Origin: Paratractidigestivibacter sp963611755 | GTDB taxonomy: Bacteria > Actinomycetota > Coriobacteriia > Coriobacteriales > Atopobiaceae | Assembly: GCA_963611755.1 (NCBI GenBank) | Contig: CAVDTK010000051.1 | Coordinates: 1 to 15,049, forward strand | Direction: 5' to 3' | Length of the DNA stretch: 15,049 nt | In this document: positions 5,719 through 13,283 of the stretch, in pieces | How positions within the stretch are numbered: position 1 is the stretch's first letter | Layout of the letters: the number at the start of each line of letters is the position of its first letter | The notes under the pieces: generated by a model | Seen by the model: the letters and a program-made list of their open reading frames with translations, nothing else | Database searches by the model: none | Told to the model about the DNA's origin: nothing | Program-made: the position numbers and the translations under genes

Positions 5719-5742
5719 ATAAGTTTGTCTTAGCAAACTTAT
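5719..5742. promoter_or_regulatory. Dyad ATAAGTTTG-N6-CAAACTTAT, probable operator
   Basis: Perfect 9-bp inverted half-sites (5719-5727 and 5734-5742) are separated by TCTTAG. The six-base centre equals the spacing of classical Crp sites (TGTGA-N6-TCACA), although the half-site sequence differs. It lies 38 bp upstream of the Crp/Fnr start, a position suited to autoregulation. As RNA it would be a hairpin in the leader, so a DNA role is inferred rather than shown. Confidence 0.55.
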
Positions 5743-5779
5743 AGAGACGACACGAGTTCACGCGCGGGAGGCTAGGTTG

Positions 5780-6448
5780 ATGCCAATGGAGCCCAATGAC
5801 GAGGCGATCATCAAGGTGCTGGCGGGCTCCCCCGTCTTTAAAGGGGTGCCTGCGAGCCGCGTCAACAATGTGATCTCCGGGCTCGGTTGCTCCAACCGCC
5901 GCTTTGCTGGGCAGGATTACGTGGCCCACGCCGGCGATGTCCTGTGCAGCTACCCTGTGCTTATAGCCGGCGTCGTCGAGGCTCGCCTGCCCAAGGCCGA
6001 CGGCTACACCATCGTCGGCCGTTTTGGGCCGGGCGAGTCCTTTGCCGAGGCCGTTCCCACGACGCTCAAGTTCTCGCCGGTCGACATCGTTTGCATCGAG
6101 AAGTCCCTCGTGGTGTTCATCCCGGCCGACCGCCTGGAGCAAAGCGACAGCAACGACTGCCTCCGCGTGCGCGCGAACATCTTGGCCCAGATGTCCAAGA
6201 AGATCTCCGGCCTCTCGTACAAGCTCACGTTGTTTGCCGAGCCGCGCCTGCGCAACCGCCTGCTCATGTACCTGCAGACGCTCGATACGAGCGGCTCGGG
6301 CGAGGTCACGCTTCAGTACAACCGCAAGGAACTGGCCAGCTACCTGGGCGTTAACGACAAAGCGCTTTCGCGTGAGCTTCACCGCATGCAGGATGAGGGC
6401 GTGCTTGAGGTTTCCGGTAAACATGTGCGCCTTCTTAACAATGCTTAA
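5780..6448 (+). CDS. Crp/Fnr family transcriptional regulator
   Basis: This cytoplasmic DNA-binding protein has 222 residues, the usual size. Residues about 15-120 form the cyclic-nucleotide-binding-like beta-barrel (GRFGPGESFAE at 80-90), a dimerisation helix follows at about 128-150, and the C-terminal winged helix-turn-helix spans about 175-218 (NRKELASYLGVNDKALSRELHRM). Cysteines are at 37, 56, 105 and 127 and do not form the N-terminal cluster of Fnr, so an Fnr-type [4Fe-4S] oxygen sensor is not evident and the ligand is unknown. The ATG at 5780 sits eight bases after GGGAGG (5766-5771); a TTG at 5777 and an ATG at 5786 are alternatives. Two dyads upstream suggest autoregulation. The DUF1858-like and activase genes follow with short gaps, so it probably controls them. 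Confidence 0.9.
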   Translation: MPMEPNDEAIIKVLAGSPVFKGVPASRVNNVISGLGCSNRRFAGQDYVAHAGDVLCSYPVLIAGVVEARLPKADGYTIVGRFGPGESFAEAVPTTLKFSPVDIVCIEKSLVVFIPADRLEQSDSNDCLRVRANILAQMSKKISGLSYKLTLFAEPRLRNRLLMYLQTLDTSGSGEVTLQYNRKELASYLGVNDKALSRELHRMQDEGVLEVSGKHVRLLNNA

Positions 6449-6452
6449 GTAA

Positions 6453-6472
6453 TTGATATCAAAAAGGAGAGG
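6453..6472 (+). promoter_or_regulatory. TTGATATCAA palindrome and strong RBS before the DUF1858-like gene
   Basis: TTGATATCAA (6453-6462) is a perfect 10-bp palindrome in the 33-bp gap after the regulator gene. It is followed at once by AAGGAGAGG (6464-6472), a near-ideal ribosome site nine bases before the ATG at 6482. The palindrome joins the two Fnr half-sites TTGAT and ATCAA without the normal 4-bp centre, so it is not a standard Fnr box. Confidence 0.45.
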
Positions 6473-6481
6473 ATTACCGTC

Positions 6482-6697
6482 ATGATCGATCCGACCAAGA
6501 CTATGCACGAGCTTGCGAGCGCCGAGCCGGCCTTTGCCGAGTTCCTGGTGTCCAAGGGCTTCCCGTTCTCGGTGAACAACCCCATCACCAAGCTCGTGAC
6601 TTTCAACGACGTGGTCAAGCTCAAGAAGCTCGATGGCGAGGCGTTTCTCGCCGAGTACGAGGCGTGGGCCGATAAGCGCGCGCAGGCGGCGAACTAG
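6482..6697 (+). CDS. Small DUF1858-like protein
   Basis: This 71-residue protein begins MIDPTKTMHELASAEPAFAEFLVSKG in outline, then has GFPFSVNNPITKLVTFNDVVKLKKLD and a short C-terminal helix. The order (a T-x-x-E-L helix, a 'P-x-x-x-x-x-L/F-x-x-x-G-F' turn, an N-P segment, then a second helical part) matches DUF1858/ScdA-N-like small domains. Those domains often accompany redox or metal-cofactor enzymes. No cysteine is present, so it is not itself an iron-sulfur carrier. It lies 33 bp after the Crp/Fnr gene and 48 bp before the giant activase gene on the same strand. A partner or adaptor role for the activase is inferred from adjacency; the biochemical function is unknown. Confidence 0.8.
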   Translation: MIDPTKTMHELASAEPAFAEFLVSKGFPFSVNNPITKLVTFNDVVKLKKLDGEAFLAEYEAWADKRAQAAN

Positions 6698-6745
6698 CCG
6701 CAGGTCAAGCCTGGTATCGAGGCATTACCAAACGAGGAGAAAATC

Positions 6746-9700
6746 GTGGACTACACCGTTGGCATCGACGCAGGCGCAAGCTCCGTCAAGGTCGTGGCCG
6801 TCTCTGCGGACGCGGCTTTGGGCGAGGGGCGAGGAGAGAAGCTGCTCTCGCCGAAGATCCTGTGGAGCCGGCGAGAGACGCACCGCGGCAACGTCGGCGC
6901 AACCACGCGTGAGCTTCTCGGCGCCCTGGTCGACGAGCTGGGAGTCGAGGCGTGCGCGGACGTCTGCGCCACGGGCTCGGCGGCCTCCGCGATCGTCGAG
7001 GTCGTCGGCGCCGAAGCACTACCCGAGCTCGAGGACGTTCCCGCCATCGCCGGCGGTGTGGCGGCGCTGTATCCGCAGGCCCGCTCTGTCATTGCCATCG
7101 GTGGACAAAACGCCTGCTACATCCACGGAATCGGCGCCGGCGAGGTGCCGCAGTTCTCCATGAACGAGAGCTGCGCCTCCGGCACGGGCTCCTTCTTTGA
7201 GGACCAGATGACCCGTCTCGGGCTTGCCATCGAGGATTATTCCGGTCTGGTCTCGGGAGCCGTCGACGTGCCGCGGATCTCGGGCCGCTGCTCGGTCTTT
7301 GCAAAGACGGACATCATCCATCGTCAGCAGGAGGGCGTGCCCGTCCGCGATATCCTGCTCGGCCTTTGCTATGCCATGGTCAAGAGCTTCAAGGCGCTCA
7401 TCGTGCGCGGGCTTCCCGTGGAGGCGCCTGTTGTCCTTGCGGGCGGCGTTGGGTTGAACGTCGGCGTGGTTCGCGCGGCGCGCGATGTCTTTGGCCTGGC
7501 CGACGGCGAGCTGATCTGCGGGCAAGAGACGCTCTTTGCGCAGGCGGTCGGGGCGGCGCTCCATGCGCGAGGCGCTGCGGCCGAGGGGCGCGGCGCTGCG
7601 TGCGCAGGTGCGCTTCTCGCCGCGTTGCAAGGGGCGGGCGACGCGTCCGCCTCAGCTGCCGCAAGCGACGTTCTACCGCGCTTGGCACCCCTTCCGAACA
7701 GCGGTTATATGGCCACCAAGGGCTTCGTCGACCTCCCTCGCGACCAGTGGGAGGCGGACGCGGACGGCCTTGTCCACGCCACCTTGGGCATCGACGTGGG
7801 CTCTACCTCGACGAACCTCGTGCTGCTCGACCGCCTCGGCCGTGTGCTCGACGCTCAGTACCTGCGCACCTCCGGCGACGCGCGCAACGCCGTGCGCGTG
7901 GGGCTTGCCTCGGCAGGGGAGCGCCTGGGCGACGCCGTCGCCGTCGATGCCGTGGTGACCACCGGCTCGGGCCGCGGGCTCATGGCCAAGTTCGTCGGCG
8001 CGGACGCCGCCGTAGACGAGATCACCTGCCAGGCGGCCGGCGCGGCCCACGCGGACCCGCTGGTAGACACCGTGTTCGAGATCGGCGGGCAGGACTCCAA
8101 GTACATCTCGCTGCGCGCGGGCCAGGTCGTCGACTTCCAGATGAACAAGGTCTGCGCGGCGGGCACGGGGTCGTTCATCGAGGAGCAGGCAGCGCGCCTG
8201 GGCATCGCCATTGGCGACTACGGCGAGCTTGCCCTTGGGGCAGAGGCGCCCATCGACCTCGGCGAGCGCTGCACCGTTTTTGTCGAGACCGCCGTCAACG
8301 CGGCGCTCTCCGCCGGCGCGAGCAAGGCGGACGTGGCGGCGGGCCTCGCGCTCTCCATCGTGCGCAACTACCTGCATCGCGTTGTGGGCGCCAAGCACGT
8401 GGGCGACCACATCGTGCTCCAGGGCGGCGTGGCCTACAACCCCGCCATCGTCGAGGCCTTCCGCTCTTTCTGGGGCGATTCTCTTACCGTGAGCCCGTGC
8501 TTCGCCGTCTCGGGTGCCGTCGGCGCAGCCCACATGGCCGCCGAGAAGGCCGCCGAGCCCGGATTTGCGGGCACGGCGTTCAAGGGCTTCGGCCTTGCCG
8601 GCGCAGACCGCGCGGCGACCGAGGTCGACCAGGAGCAGGTGGCCCTGAACCGCGCCTTCTACGCGCGGACCGAGGAACTCTTCCTTAAGGGCTACACGGG
8701 CGAGCGCGATCCCGCGAAGAAGACCGTCGGCATCCCGCGCTGCCTCATGCTGCACCGGCTATTTCCTTTGGCCAACCAGTACTTCTCGATGCTCGGCTAC
8801 AACGTCGTGCTGAGCCCCGACACAAACGAGGAGATCGTTGCCCTCGCGCAGGAGAGCGCCCGCGGCGAGACCTGCTACCCCGTAAAGCTCATCTATGGGC
8901 ACATGGCGTGGCTCGTTCGCCAGGATGTGGATTACATTTTTATGCCGAGCGTCCACACCATCCGCCATGCGTCGTCAAACGTGCCGCACAACTACGCTTG
9001 TGTCTACATGCAGACGGCGCCGCGGCTGGTCGCCGACGACCTGGGTCTTGAGCAGCTTGGCATTGAGCTTTTGAACCCGATGCTCGACATGGACTTCGGG
9101 CAGGAGGCCATGGCGGGCGCTATGCTTTGCCTGGGCGCCCAGCTGGGCCACTCTCCGCAGGAAACCGCTGTCGCCATGATGGCGGGTGGCTTCGCCGTGA
9201 CGGAGTTCGGCCACGAGATGGAGCGCATGGGCGACGAGCTCATGGCCTCCGTCGGCCCCGACGAGCGCGTGCTCGTCATCATCACGCGCAATTACGGTAT
9301 CACCGACAGCGCGCTCAACATGGGCATCCCCCAGATCCTGCTCGACCACGGCCAGAAGGTCATCAACCTCTCGCACCTTCACGGCGGCCACGACATCGAC
9401 GTCTCGGCCGACCACCCGGGCATCTGCTGGCCGTTCGGGCAGCACATCATTTCGGGCGCCAAGCTCGTGCGGCGAGACCCGCGCCTCTTTGCGGTCTATC
9501 TCACCAACCACGGCTGCGGGCCGGACACCATGGTCGACAAGCTCTTTGCCGAGGAGATGGGCGACAAGCCCTACCTGGCCATCGAGTGCGACGAGCACTT
9601 TAGCCGGGTGGGCGTGATCACGCGCGTGGAGGCGTTCCTCAACGCGCTCGGGCATCTCTCGCGCGAGGATGCGGTGCGGGTGAGCTCGCCTGACGGCGCG

Positions 9701-10972
9701 GGCGCGGTCGCGGGCGTGGCGCCGGCCGAGCCCGAGGACCATGGCTGCGGCGGCTGCTGCGGATGCGGCGGCAATGCGGACGCCGTAGAGCCGCACGGGC
9801 ATGCCGCGCCCGGCTCGATGGCGCTCTCGTTTATCCCCGAGGGCGGAGAGGTGCCTGATCCCGCCGCCGGCGCCCGCGTGGTGGTGCCTGCAGTGGGCGC
9901 CTACGGCGAGCTCGTCGCGGACGCCCTGCGCCGCCGCGGCTTTGACGTGCGGACCTCGCCTCTGGACGCGGGCGCGCTCGATGCCGGGCGCGTGGCCACC
10001 TCGACTAAGGAGTACTGCTCCTTCACGGCGCTTCTCGGCATGTCGCTCATCGAGGCAAAAAAGGCCGCCGATGATGGCGCTGACCTGCACTTGGTTCTCC
10101 CTGCGACGCGCGGGGCCGAGGCGGACAACCAGTTTGAGCGCGCCATCCGGGCGATTCTGCGCGCCCGCGGCTTCGACGCCGCGAAGATCTGGGCGCCGCG
10201 CTTCGAGACCCTGCCGTGGGAGCTTGAGGGCACCTTTGGCGAGGGTGCGGCCGAGGGGCTGTTCGATCTTCTCGTCGAGGGCGACGTGCGCACGGCGCGC
10301 GAGGACGCGGCCGGCGCGGCTGCGGGCGCCAAGCGCCTGGCGCTTGTCGGCGAGTGGCCGCTCGTCTACGGCGACGGCCTGACCGGCGGAATCTGGCGCA
10401 CGGCCCGCGAGCGCGGCTATCGCGTGACGCGCATGCCGCTCTCCGAGTGGTTCTGGATGCTGTGGAACGACGAGTTGGTTGAGGACCGCACCTTCGGCTC
10501 GCACGCCGCCGCGACGGGCATGCCGTGGGAAAGCGCCGCCCATGCGCACGCCGTCGACGCGCCCGACCCCAACGACATCCCCGCCTTTGAGCTCGAGCGC
10601 TGGGCCGCCCTTCTCGACGTCTTCAAGGCAAAGATGACCGCGGCGGCGCAGGTCATCGCCTGCGAGCTCGGTGAGGCGGCCGTGCCTTTTGCCCGCGACT
10701 TCGCCGAGCTCACGGCCGAGGCGGACCGCCTGCTCCCGCGCTTCGCGGGCGGCAATGCGCGCTACCGCATTGCCAAGCAGGTCACGGAGTCGCACAGATG
10801 CGCCGGCGTGGTCACGGCCGCGTCGCTCTACGAGAACGCCGACACGATGCTGCGCCTCAAGGAGGACTCGCCGGCCTATCGCGCCGCCGCGCCCGTCCTG
10901 CACCTCAACTTCGACGGCGCCCTCGACGCCGGCATCGCCGAGAAACTGTCGTCATTCCTGTATTACGTGTAG
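6746..10972 (+). CDS. Giant fused acyl-CoA dehydratase activase (two BcrAD/BadFG/HgdC domains plus dehydratase-like regions)
   Basis: The 1408-residue protein starts with GTG after CGAGGAGA (6733-6740). Residues 4-275 form one ASKHA ATPase: GIDAGASSVK phosphate loop, then Cys143 in CASGTGSF and Cys182 in GRCSVFAKTD. Residues 346-600 form a second: GIDVGSTSTN, Cys470 in CAAGTGSF, Cys509 in ERCTVFVET. In the HgdC family each subunit supplies two such cysteines to an inter-subunit [4Fe-4S] cluster that is reduced and recharged with ATP. Residues about 660-970 (GIPRCLMLHRLFPLANQYF onward) resemble the DUF2229/HgdB-like part, with Cys666, Cys710, Cys752, Cys894 and Cys924. A Cys/Gly linker (1001-1007) precedes a second dehydratase-like region (about 1040-1408, Cys1091). 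It probably carries out ATP-driven low-potential electron transfer; the substrate is unknown. The length is typical of known fused homologues. Confidence 0.9.
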   Translation: MDYTVGIDAGASSVKVVAVSADAALGEGRGEKLLSPKILWSRRETHRGNVGATTRELLGALVDELGVEACADVCATGSAASAIVEVVGAEALPELEDVPAIAGGVAALYPQARSVIAIGGQNACYIHGIGAGEVPQFSMNESCASGTGSFFEDQMTRLGLAIEDYSGLVSGAVDVPRISGRCSVFAKTDIIHRQQEGVPVRDILLGLCYAMVKSFKALIVRGLPVEAPVVLAGGVGLNVGVVRAARDVFGLADGELICGQETLFAQAVGAALHARGAAAEGRGAACAGALLAALQGAGDASASAAASDVLPRLAPLPNSGYMATKGFVDLPRDQWEADADGLVHATLGIDVGSTSTNLVLLDRLGRVLDAQYLRTSGDARNAVRVGLASAGERLGDAVAVDAVVTTGSGRGLMAKFVGADAAVDEITCQAAGAAHADPLVDTVFEIGGQDSKYISLRAGQVVDFQMNKVCAAGTGSFIEEQAARLGIAIGDYGELALGAEAPIDLGERCTVFVETAVNAALSAGASKADVAAGLALSIVRNYLHRVVGAKHVGDHIVLQGGVAYNPAIVEAFRSFWGDSLTVSPCFAVSGAVGAAHMAAEKAAEPGFAGTAFKGFGLAGADRAATEVDQEQVALNRAFYARTEELFLKGYTGERDPAKKTVGIPRCLMLHRLFPLANQYFSMLGYNVVLSPDTNEEIVALAQESARGETCYPVKLIYGHMAWLVRQDVDYIFMPSVHTIRHASSNVPHNYACVYMQTAPRLVADDLGLEQLGIELLNPMLDMDFGQEAMAGAMLCLGAQLGHSPQETAVAMMAGGFAVTEFGHEMERMGDELMASVGPDERVLVIITRNYGITDSALNMGIPQILLDHGQKVINLSHLHGGHDIDVSADHPGICWPFGQHIISGAKLVRRDPRLFAVYLTNHGCGPDTMVDKLFAEEMGDKPYLAIECDEHFSRVGVITRVEAFLNALGHLSREDAVRVSSPDGAGAVAGVAPAEPEDHGCGGCCGCGGNADAVEPHGHAAPGSMALSFIPEGGEVPDPAAGARVVVPAVGAYGELVADALRRRGFDVRTSPLDAGALDAGRVATSTKEYCSFTALLGMSLIEAKKAADDGADLHLVLPATRGAEADNQFERAIRAILRARGFDAAKIWAPRFETLPWELEGTFGEGAAEGLFDLLVEGDVRTAREDAAGAAAGAKRLALVGEWPLVYGDGLTGGIWRTARERGYRVTRMPLSEWFWMLWNDELVEDRTFGSHAAATGMPWESAAHAHAVDAPDPNDIPAFELERWAALLDVFKAKMTAAAQVIACELGEAAVPFARDFAELTAEADRLLPRFAGGNARYRIAKQVTESHRCAGVVTAASLYENADTMLRLKEDSPAYRAAAPVLHLNFDGALDAGIAEKLSSFLYYV

Positions 10973-11048
10973 GTGGCTGCGGGTGCGGATGGCGAGCACG
11001 CCGTGGAGCCGACGTGCGCGACCAAGCTCCTGCAGATCTGCTCCCCCT

Positions 11049-11158
11049 AAAATGCGTCGATGTTTGTGGGTCTTCTCCTTGTTTGGGCCGTTGTTTGTGG
11101 CTTTTGGGCCTTGTTTTCTCAAAACTGCTTGAGGTTTGTACAAACATCGGCGTGTTTT
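11049..11158 (+). ncRNA. Candidate structured RNA element: 19-bp stem with G-U pairs upstream of hisS
   Basis: Bases 11049-11067 and 11140-11158 can pair over all 19 positions as RNA: 16 Watson-Crick and 3 G-U pairs. The core is CGATGTTTGT with ACAAACATCG. The 72-nt loop is unusually T/G-rich, holds small hairpins such as CTCAAAACTGCTTGAG (11119-11134), and repeats TTTGGGCC at 11082 and 11103, a 21-bp step. Pairing that relies on G-U changes favours an RNA over a DNA-only function. It could be a structured leader, a terminator of the giant upstream gene, or an interspersed element. It is not a T-box that I can recognise. Confidence 0.4.
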
Positions 11159-11186
11159 GAAACCTGGGGCGCCGCTGGCCTGCCCG

Positions 11187-11194
11187 TGTATACT
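11187..11194 (+). promoter_or_regulatory. Possible -10 element of the hisS promoter
   Basis: TGTATACT at 11187-11194 contains TATACT, five of six matches to a -10 box, 62 bp before the hisS start. A convincing -35 at 16-18 bp is absent; TTGAAA at 11157-11162 is too far. The transcript would start in the GC-rich leader that includes CTTCTCGCC (11224-11232). Confidence 0.35.
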
Positions 11195-11255
11195 GGACGG
11201 TTGGAAATAACGCCGCGGCGGGGCTTCTCGCCGGCGAACCTGAGAGGTGGACAAG

Positions 11256-12569
11256 ATGGGACAGAAGATCCAGGGGACCGAGGACCTGTACGGCGGCTAC
11301 ATGCGCGCCTGGCAGCACATGCAAGACGTCGCGCGCGAGCTGTTTGGCTCCTACGGCTTCGACGCCATCGAGACCCCCGCGATCGAGCAGGTCGACACCT
11401 TTGTCCACGGCATCGGCGAGTCCACCGACGTCGTCCGCAAGGAGATGTTCCGCGTCGTGTCCGGCGCGCTTTTCGGCGACCTTCTGGAGAAGGGCACCGA
11501 GGCCGGCCTCAAGCCTCGCCAGCGCATGGCGATGCGCCCCGAAGGCACCGCGGGCGTCGTCCGCGCCGCCGTCGAGAACAACTTCGTGCCCCAGGGCGCG
11601 GCTCCCGCCAAGCTCTGGTACGCCGAGGCCATGTTTCGCGGCGAGCGCCCGCAGAAGGGGCGCCTGCGCCAGTTCCACCAGGTAGGCGTCGAGTGGCTGG
11701 GCGCCCCCGACGCCGCGGCCGACGCCGAGTGCATCATCATGCTCATGGAGTTCTACAAGCGCCTGGGCTTCGATCCCGCGAAGCTGCGCCTCTCCATCAA
11801 CTCGATGGGCGACGCCGACTGCCGCCCGGCCTACCGCGACAAGGTCAAGGCCTACATCCTGGATCACAAGGACGAGATGTGCCCCGACTGCCTGGAGCGC
11901 GCCGAGATCAACCCGTTGCGCGCCTTCGACTGCAAGAACGACCACTGCCACGAGGTCATGGCGGGCGCGCCTTTGGTCTGCGACAACCTCTGCGACGACT
12001 GCGCCGCCCACTACGCGCAGGTCAAGCGCTACCTCGACGCCGCGGGCGTGGCCTACACCGAGGACCCCACGCTGGTCCGCGGCCTGGACTACTACACCCG
12101 CACGGTCTTTGAGGTCGAGGCCGCGGACGCCGGCGTGGGCGCCATCGGCGGCGGCGGCCGCTACGACGGCCTGATGGAGCTCGAGGGCGGAAAGCCCACC
12201 CCGGGCATTGGCTTCGCCGTGGGCTTCGAGCGCATCGCCCTGGCGCTGGCCGCGCAGGGCACGGAGCTCGCCACGCCCCAGCCTACCTGCGTCTATGTGG
12301 CCGGCGCCTCCGCGGCCGAGCGCGACGCGGTCTTCTCCGCGACGCTTGCCCTTCGCCAGGCCGGCGTCCGCACCGAGGCCGACTACCAGGGCAGGAGCCT
12401 GAAGTCCCAGTTCAAGCAGGCCGACAAGCTCAAGGCGACCCTCTGCGTCGTGCTAGGCGCCGACGAGGTGGCGGCCGGCACCGCGACCATCCGCGACATG
12501 GCCACGCACGACCAGGTCCAGGTACCCATGGCAAACCTGGCGGCCGAGGTCGTCTCGCGCCTGGCTTAA
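11256..12569 (+). CDS. hisS: Histidyl-tRNA synthetase
   Basis: This class II aminoacyl-tRNA synthetase charges tRNA-His in the cytoplasm. It has 437 residues, normal length. The N-terminal KIQGTEDLYG corresponds to the usual K-x-x-G-T-x-D start. Motif 2 is FRGERPQKGRLRQFHQVGVE (127-146). The His-specific loops are RGLDYYTRTVFE (275-286) and GGGGRYDGL (298-306), and motif 3 lies at GIGFAVGFERIAL (317-329). The anticodon-binding domain covers about 342-437. GAGAGG (11242-11247) sets the ATG at 11256; an in-frame GTG at 11247 overlaps that site. The insertion domain has seven cysteines (209, 212, 226, 231, 242, 246, 249), including CPDC and CDDC pairs, which may bind metal. The RluA-family gene begins 12 bp after the stop, so the two are probably cotranscribed. 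Confidence 0.96.
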   Translation: MGQKIQGTEDLYGGYMRAWQHMQDVARELFGSYGFDAIETPAIEQVDTFVHGIGESTDVVRKEMFRVVSGALFGDLLEKGTEAGLKPRQRMAMRPEGTAGVVRAAVENNFVPQGAAPAKLWYAEAMFRGERPQKGRLRQFHQVGVEWLGAPDAAADAECIIMLMEFYKRLGFDPAKLRLSINSMGDADCRPAYRDKVKAYILDHKDEMCPDCLERAEINPLRAFDCKNDHCHEVMAGAPLVCDNLCDDCAAHYAQVKRYLDAAGVAYTEDPTLVRGLDYYTRTVFEVEAADAGVGAIGGGGRYDGLMELEGGKPTPGIGFAVGFERIALALAAQGTELATPQPTCVYVAGASAAERDAVFSATLALRQAGVRTEADYQGRSLKSQFKQADKLKATLCVVLGADEVAAGTATIRDMATHDQVQVPMANLAAEVVSRLA

Positions 12570-12581
12570 AGCGCCGCTCCC

Positions 12582-13283
12582 ATGGCGAGAAGACCCGCCG
12601 CGCCGCGCAAGCTTAGCGACTCAGACGTCGTCTTTCTGGACGACGTCTGCCTTTGCGTGGACAAGCCGGCCGGCATCCTCGTCCACGGCGACGGCACGGG
12701 TGCGCGCACCCTCACTGACCTGGCCCGCGTTTACCTGGAGGAGCAGGGGAGAGACGCCGCGGCCTGCCAGGCCCTGCAGCGCCTGGACGTGGAGACGAGC
12801 GGCCTTGTGCTCTTCTCGCTGGACAAGTCCGTGCAGGCAGATCTTGACGCGCAGGTTGCCGGGCACGAGATGAGAAAGCGCTATCTCGCCGTCGTGTCCG
12901 GCCCGGTTCCCTTTGCCGAGAAGGTCGTCAAGGCGCCCATCGGCCGCGACCGGCACGACGCCCGTCGCATGCGCGTCTGCGCCGCGGGCCAGGGAAAACC
13001 TGCCGAGACGCGCATCCGCCGGCTTGCCCAGGTGGGCGGCCGGACTCTCCTTGAGGTCGAGCTGATGTCCGGCCGGCGCCACCAGATCCGCGTCCACCTG
13101 GCAAGCCTCGGCCTGCCCATCGTGGGCGACTCACTCTACGCGGGCGCCCGCCCAAGCCCCGCGCTTGGCGAGAAGGGCCTGCTCCTGCACGCGCTTTCCG
13201 AGGAGATCACCCATCCCGTGACCGGCGAGCGGCTGCGCTTCCAGAGCGCCTGGCCCGCCCGGCTGGGCGCGGCCTGGCAGTAG
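12582..13283 (+). CDS. RluA-family RNA pseudouridine synthase
   Basis: This enzyme isomerises uridine to pseudouridine in rRNA or tRNA; the target cannot be told from sequence. At 233 residues it is a short member with only the catalytic domain and no N-terminal S4 domain. VDKPAGILVHGDG (26-38) is the first family motif. The catalytic aspartate is Asp69 in LQRLDVETSGLVLF, where the usual H-R-L-D reads Q-R-L-D. KRYLAVVSG (99-107) and SGRRHQIRVHLASLGLPIVGD (163-183 region) complete the fold signature. The reading frame follows hisS by 12 bp with only a weak ribosome site, suggesting coupling to hisS translation. The start codon region itself contains the recurrent 9-mer GGCGAGAAG (12584-12592). 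Confidence 0.92.
   Translation: MARRPAAPRKLSDSDVVFLDDVCLCVDKPAGILVHGDGTGARTLTDLARVYLEEQGRDAAACQALQRLDVETSGLVLFSLDKSVQADLDAQVAGHEMRKRYLAVVSGPVPFAEKVVKAPIGRDRHDARRMRVCAAGQGKPAETRIRRLAQVGGRTLLEVELMSGRRHQIRVHLASLGLPIVGDSLYAGARPSPALGEKGLLLHALSEEITHPVTGERLRFQSAWPARLGAAWQ

Noticed and set aside
5148..5733. Open frames through array 2 on both strands
   Set aside because: Arg-rich, compositionally artefactual translations of the repeat region, without starts supported by ribosome sites; the mirror-symmetric repeats explain the sequence.
8975..10903. 642-residue antisense frame under the giant activase, and similar long frames opposite hisS and the NdpA-like gene
   Set aside because: Shadow frames created by third-position G/C bias; no ribosome sites, and translations are low-complexity Arg/Ala/His.
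11049..11255. T-box riboswitch for hisS
   Set aside because: I could not find the T-box core sequence or a specifier stem with a His codon bulge; the stem present does not fit that architecture.
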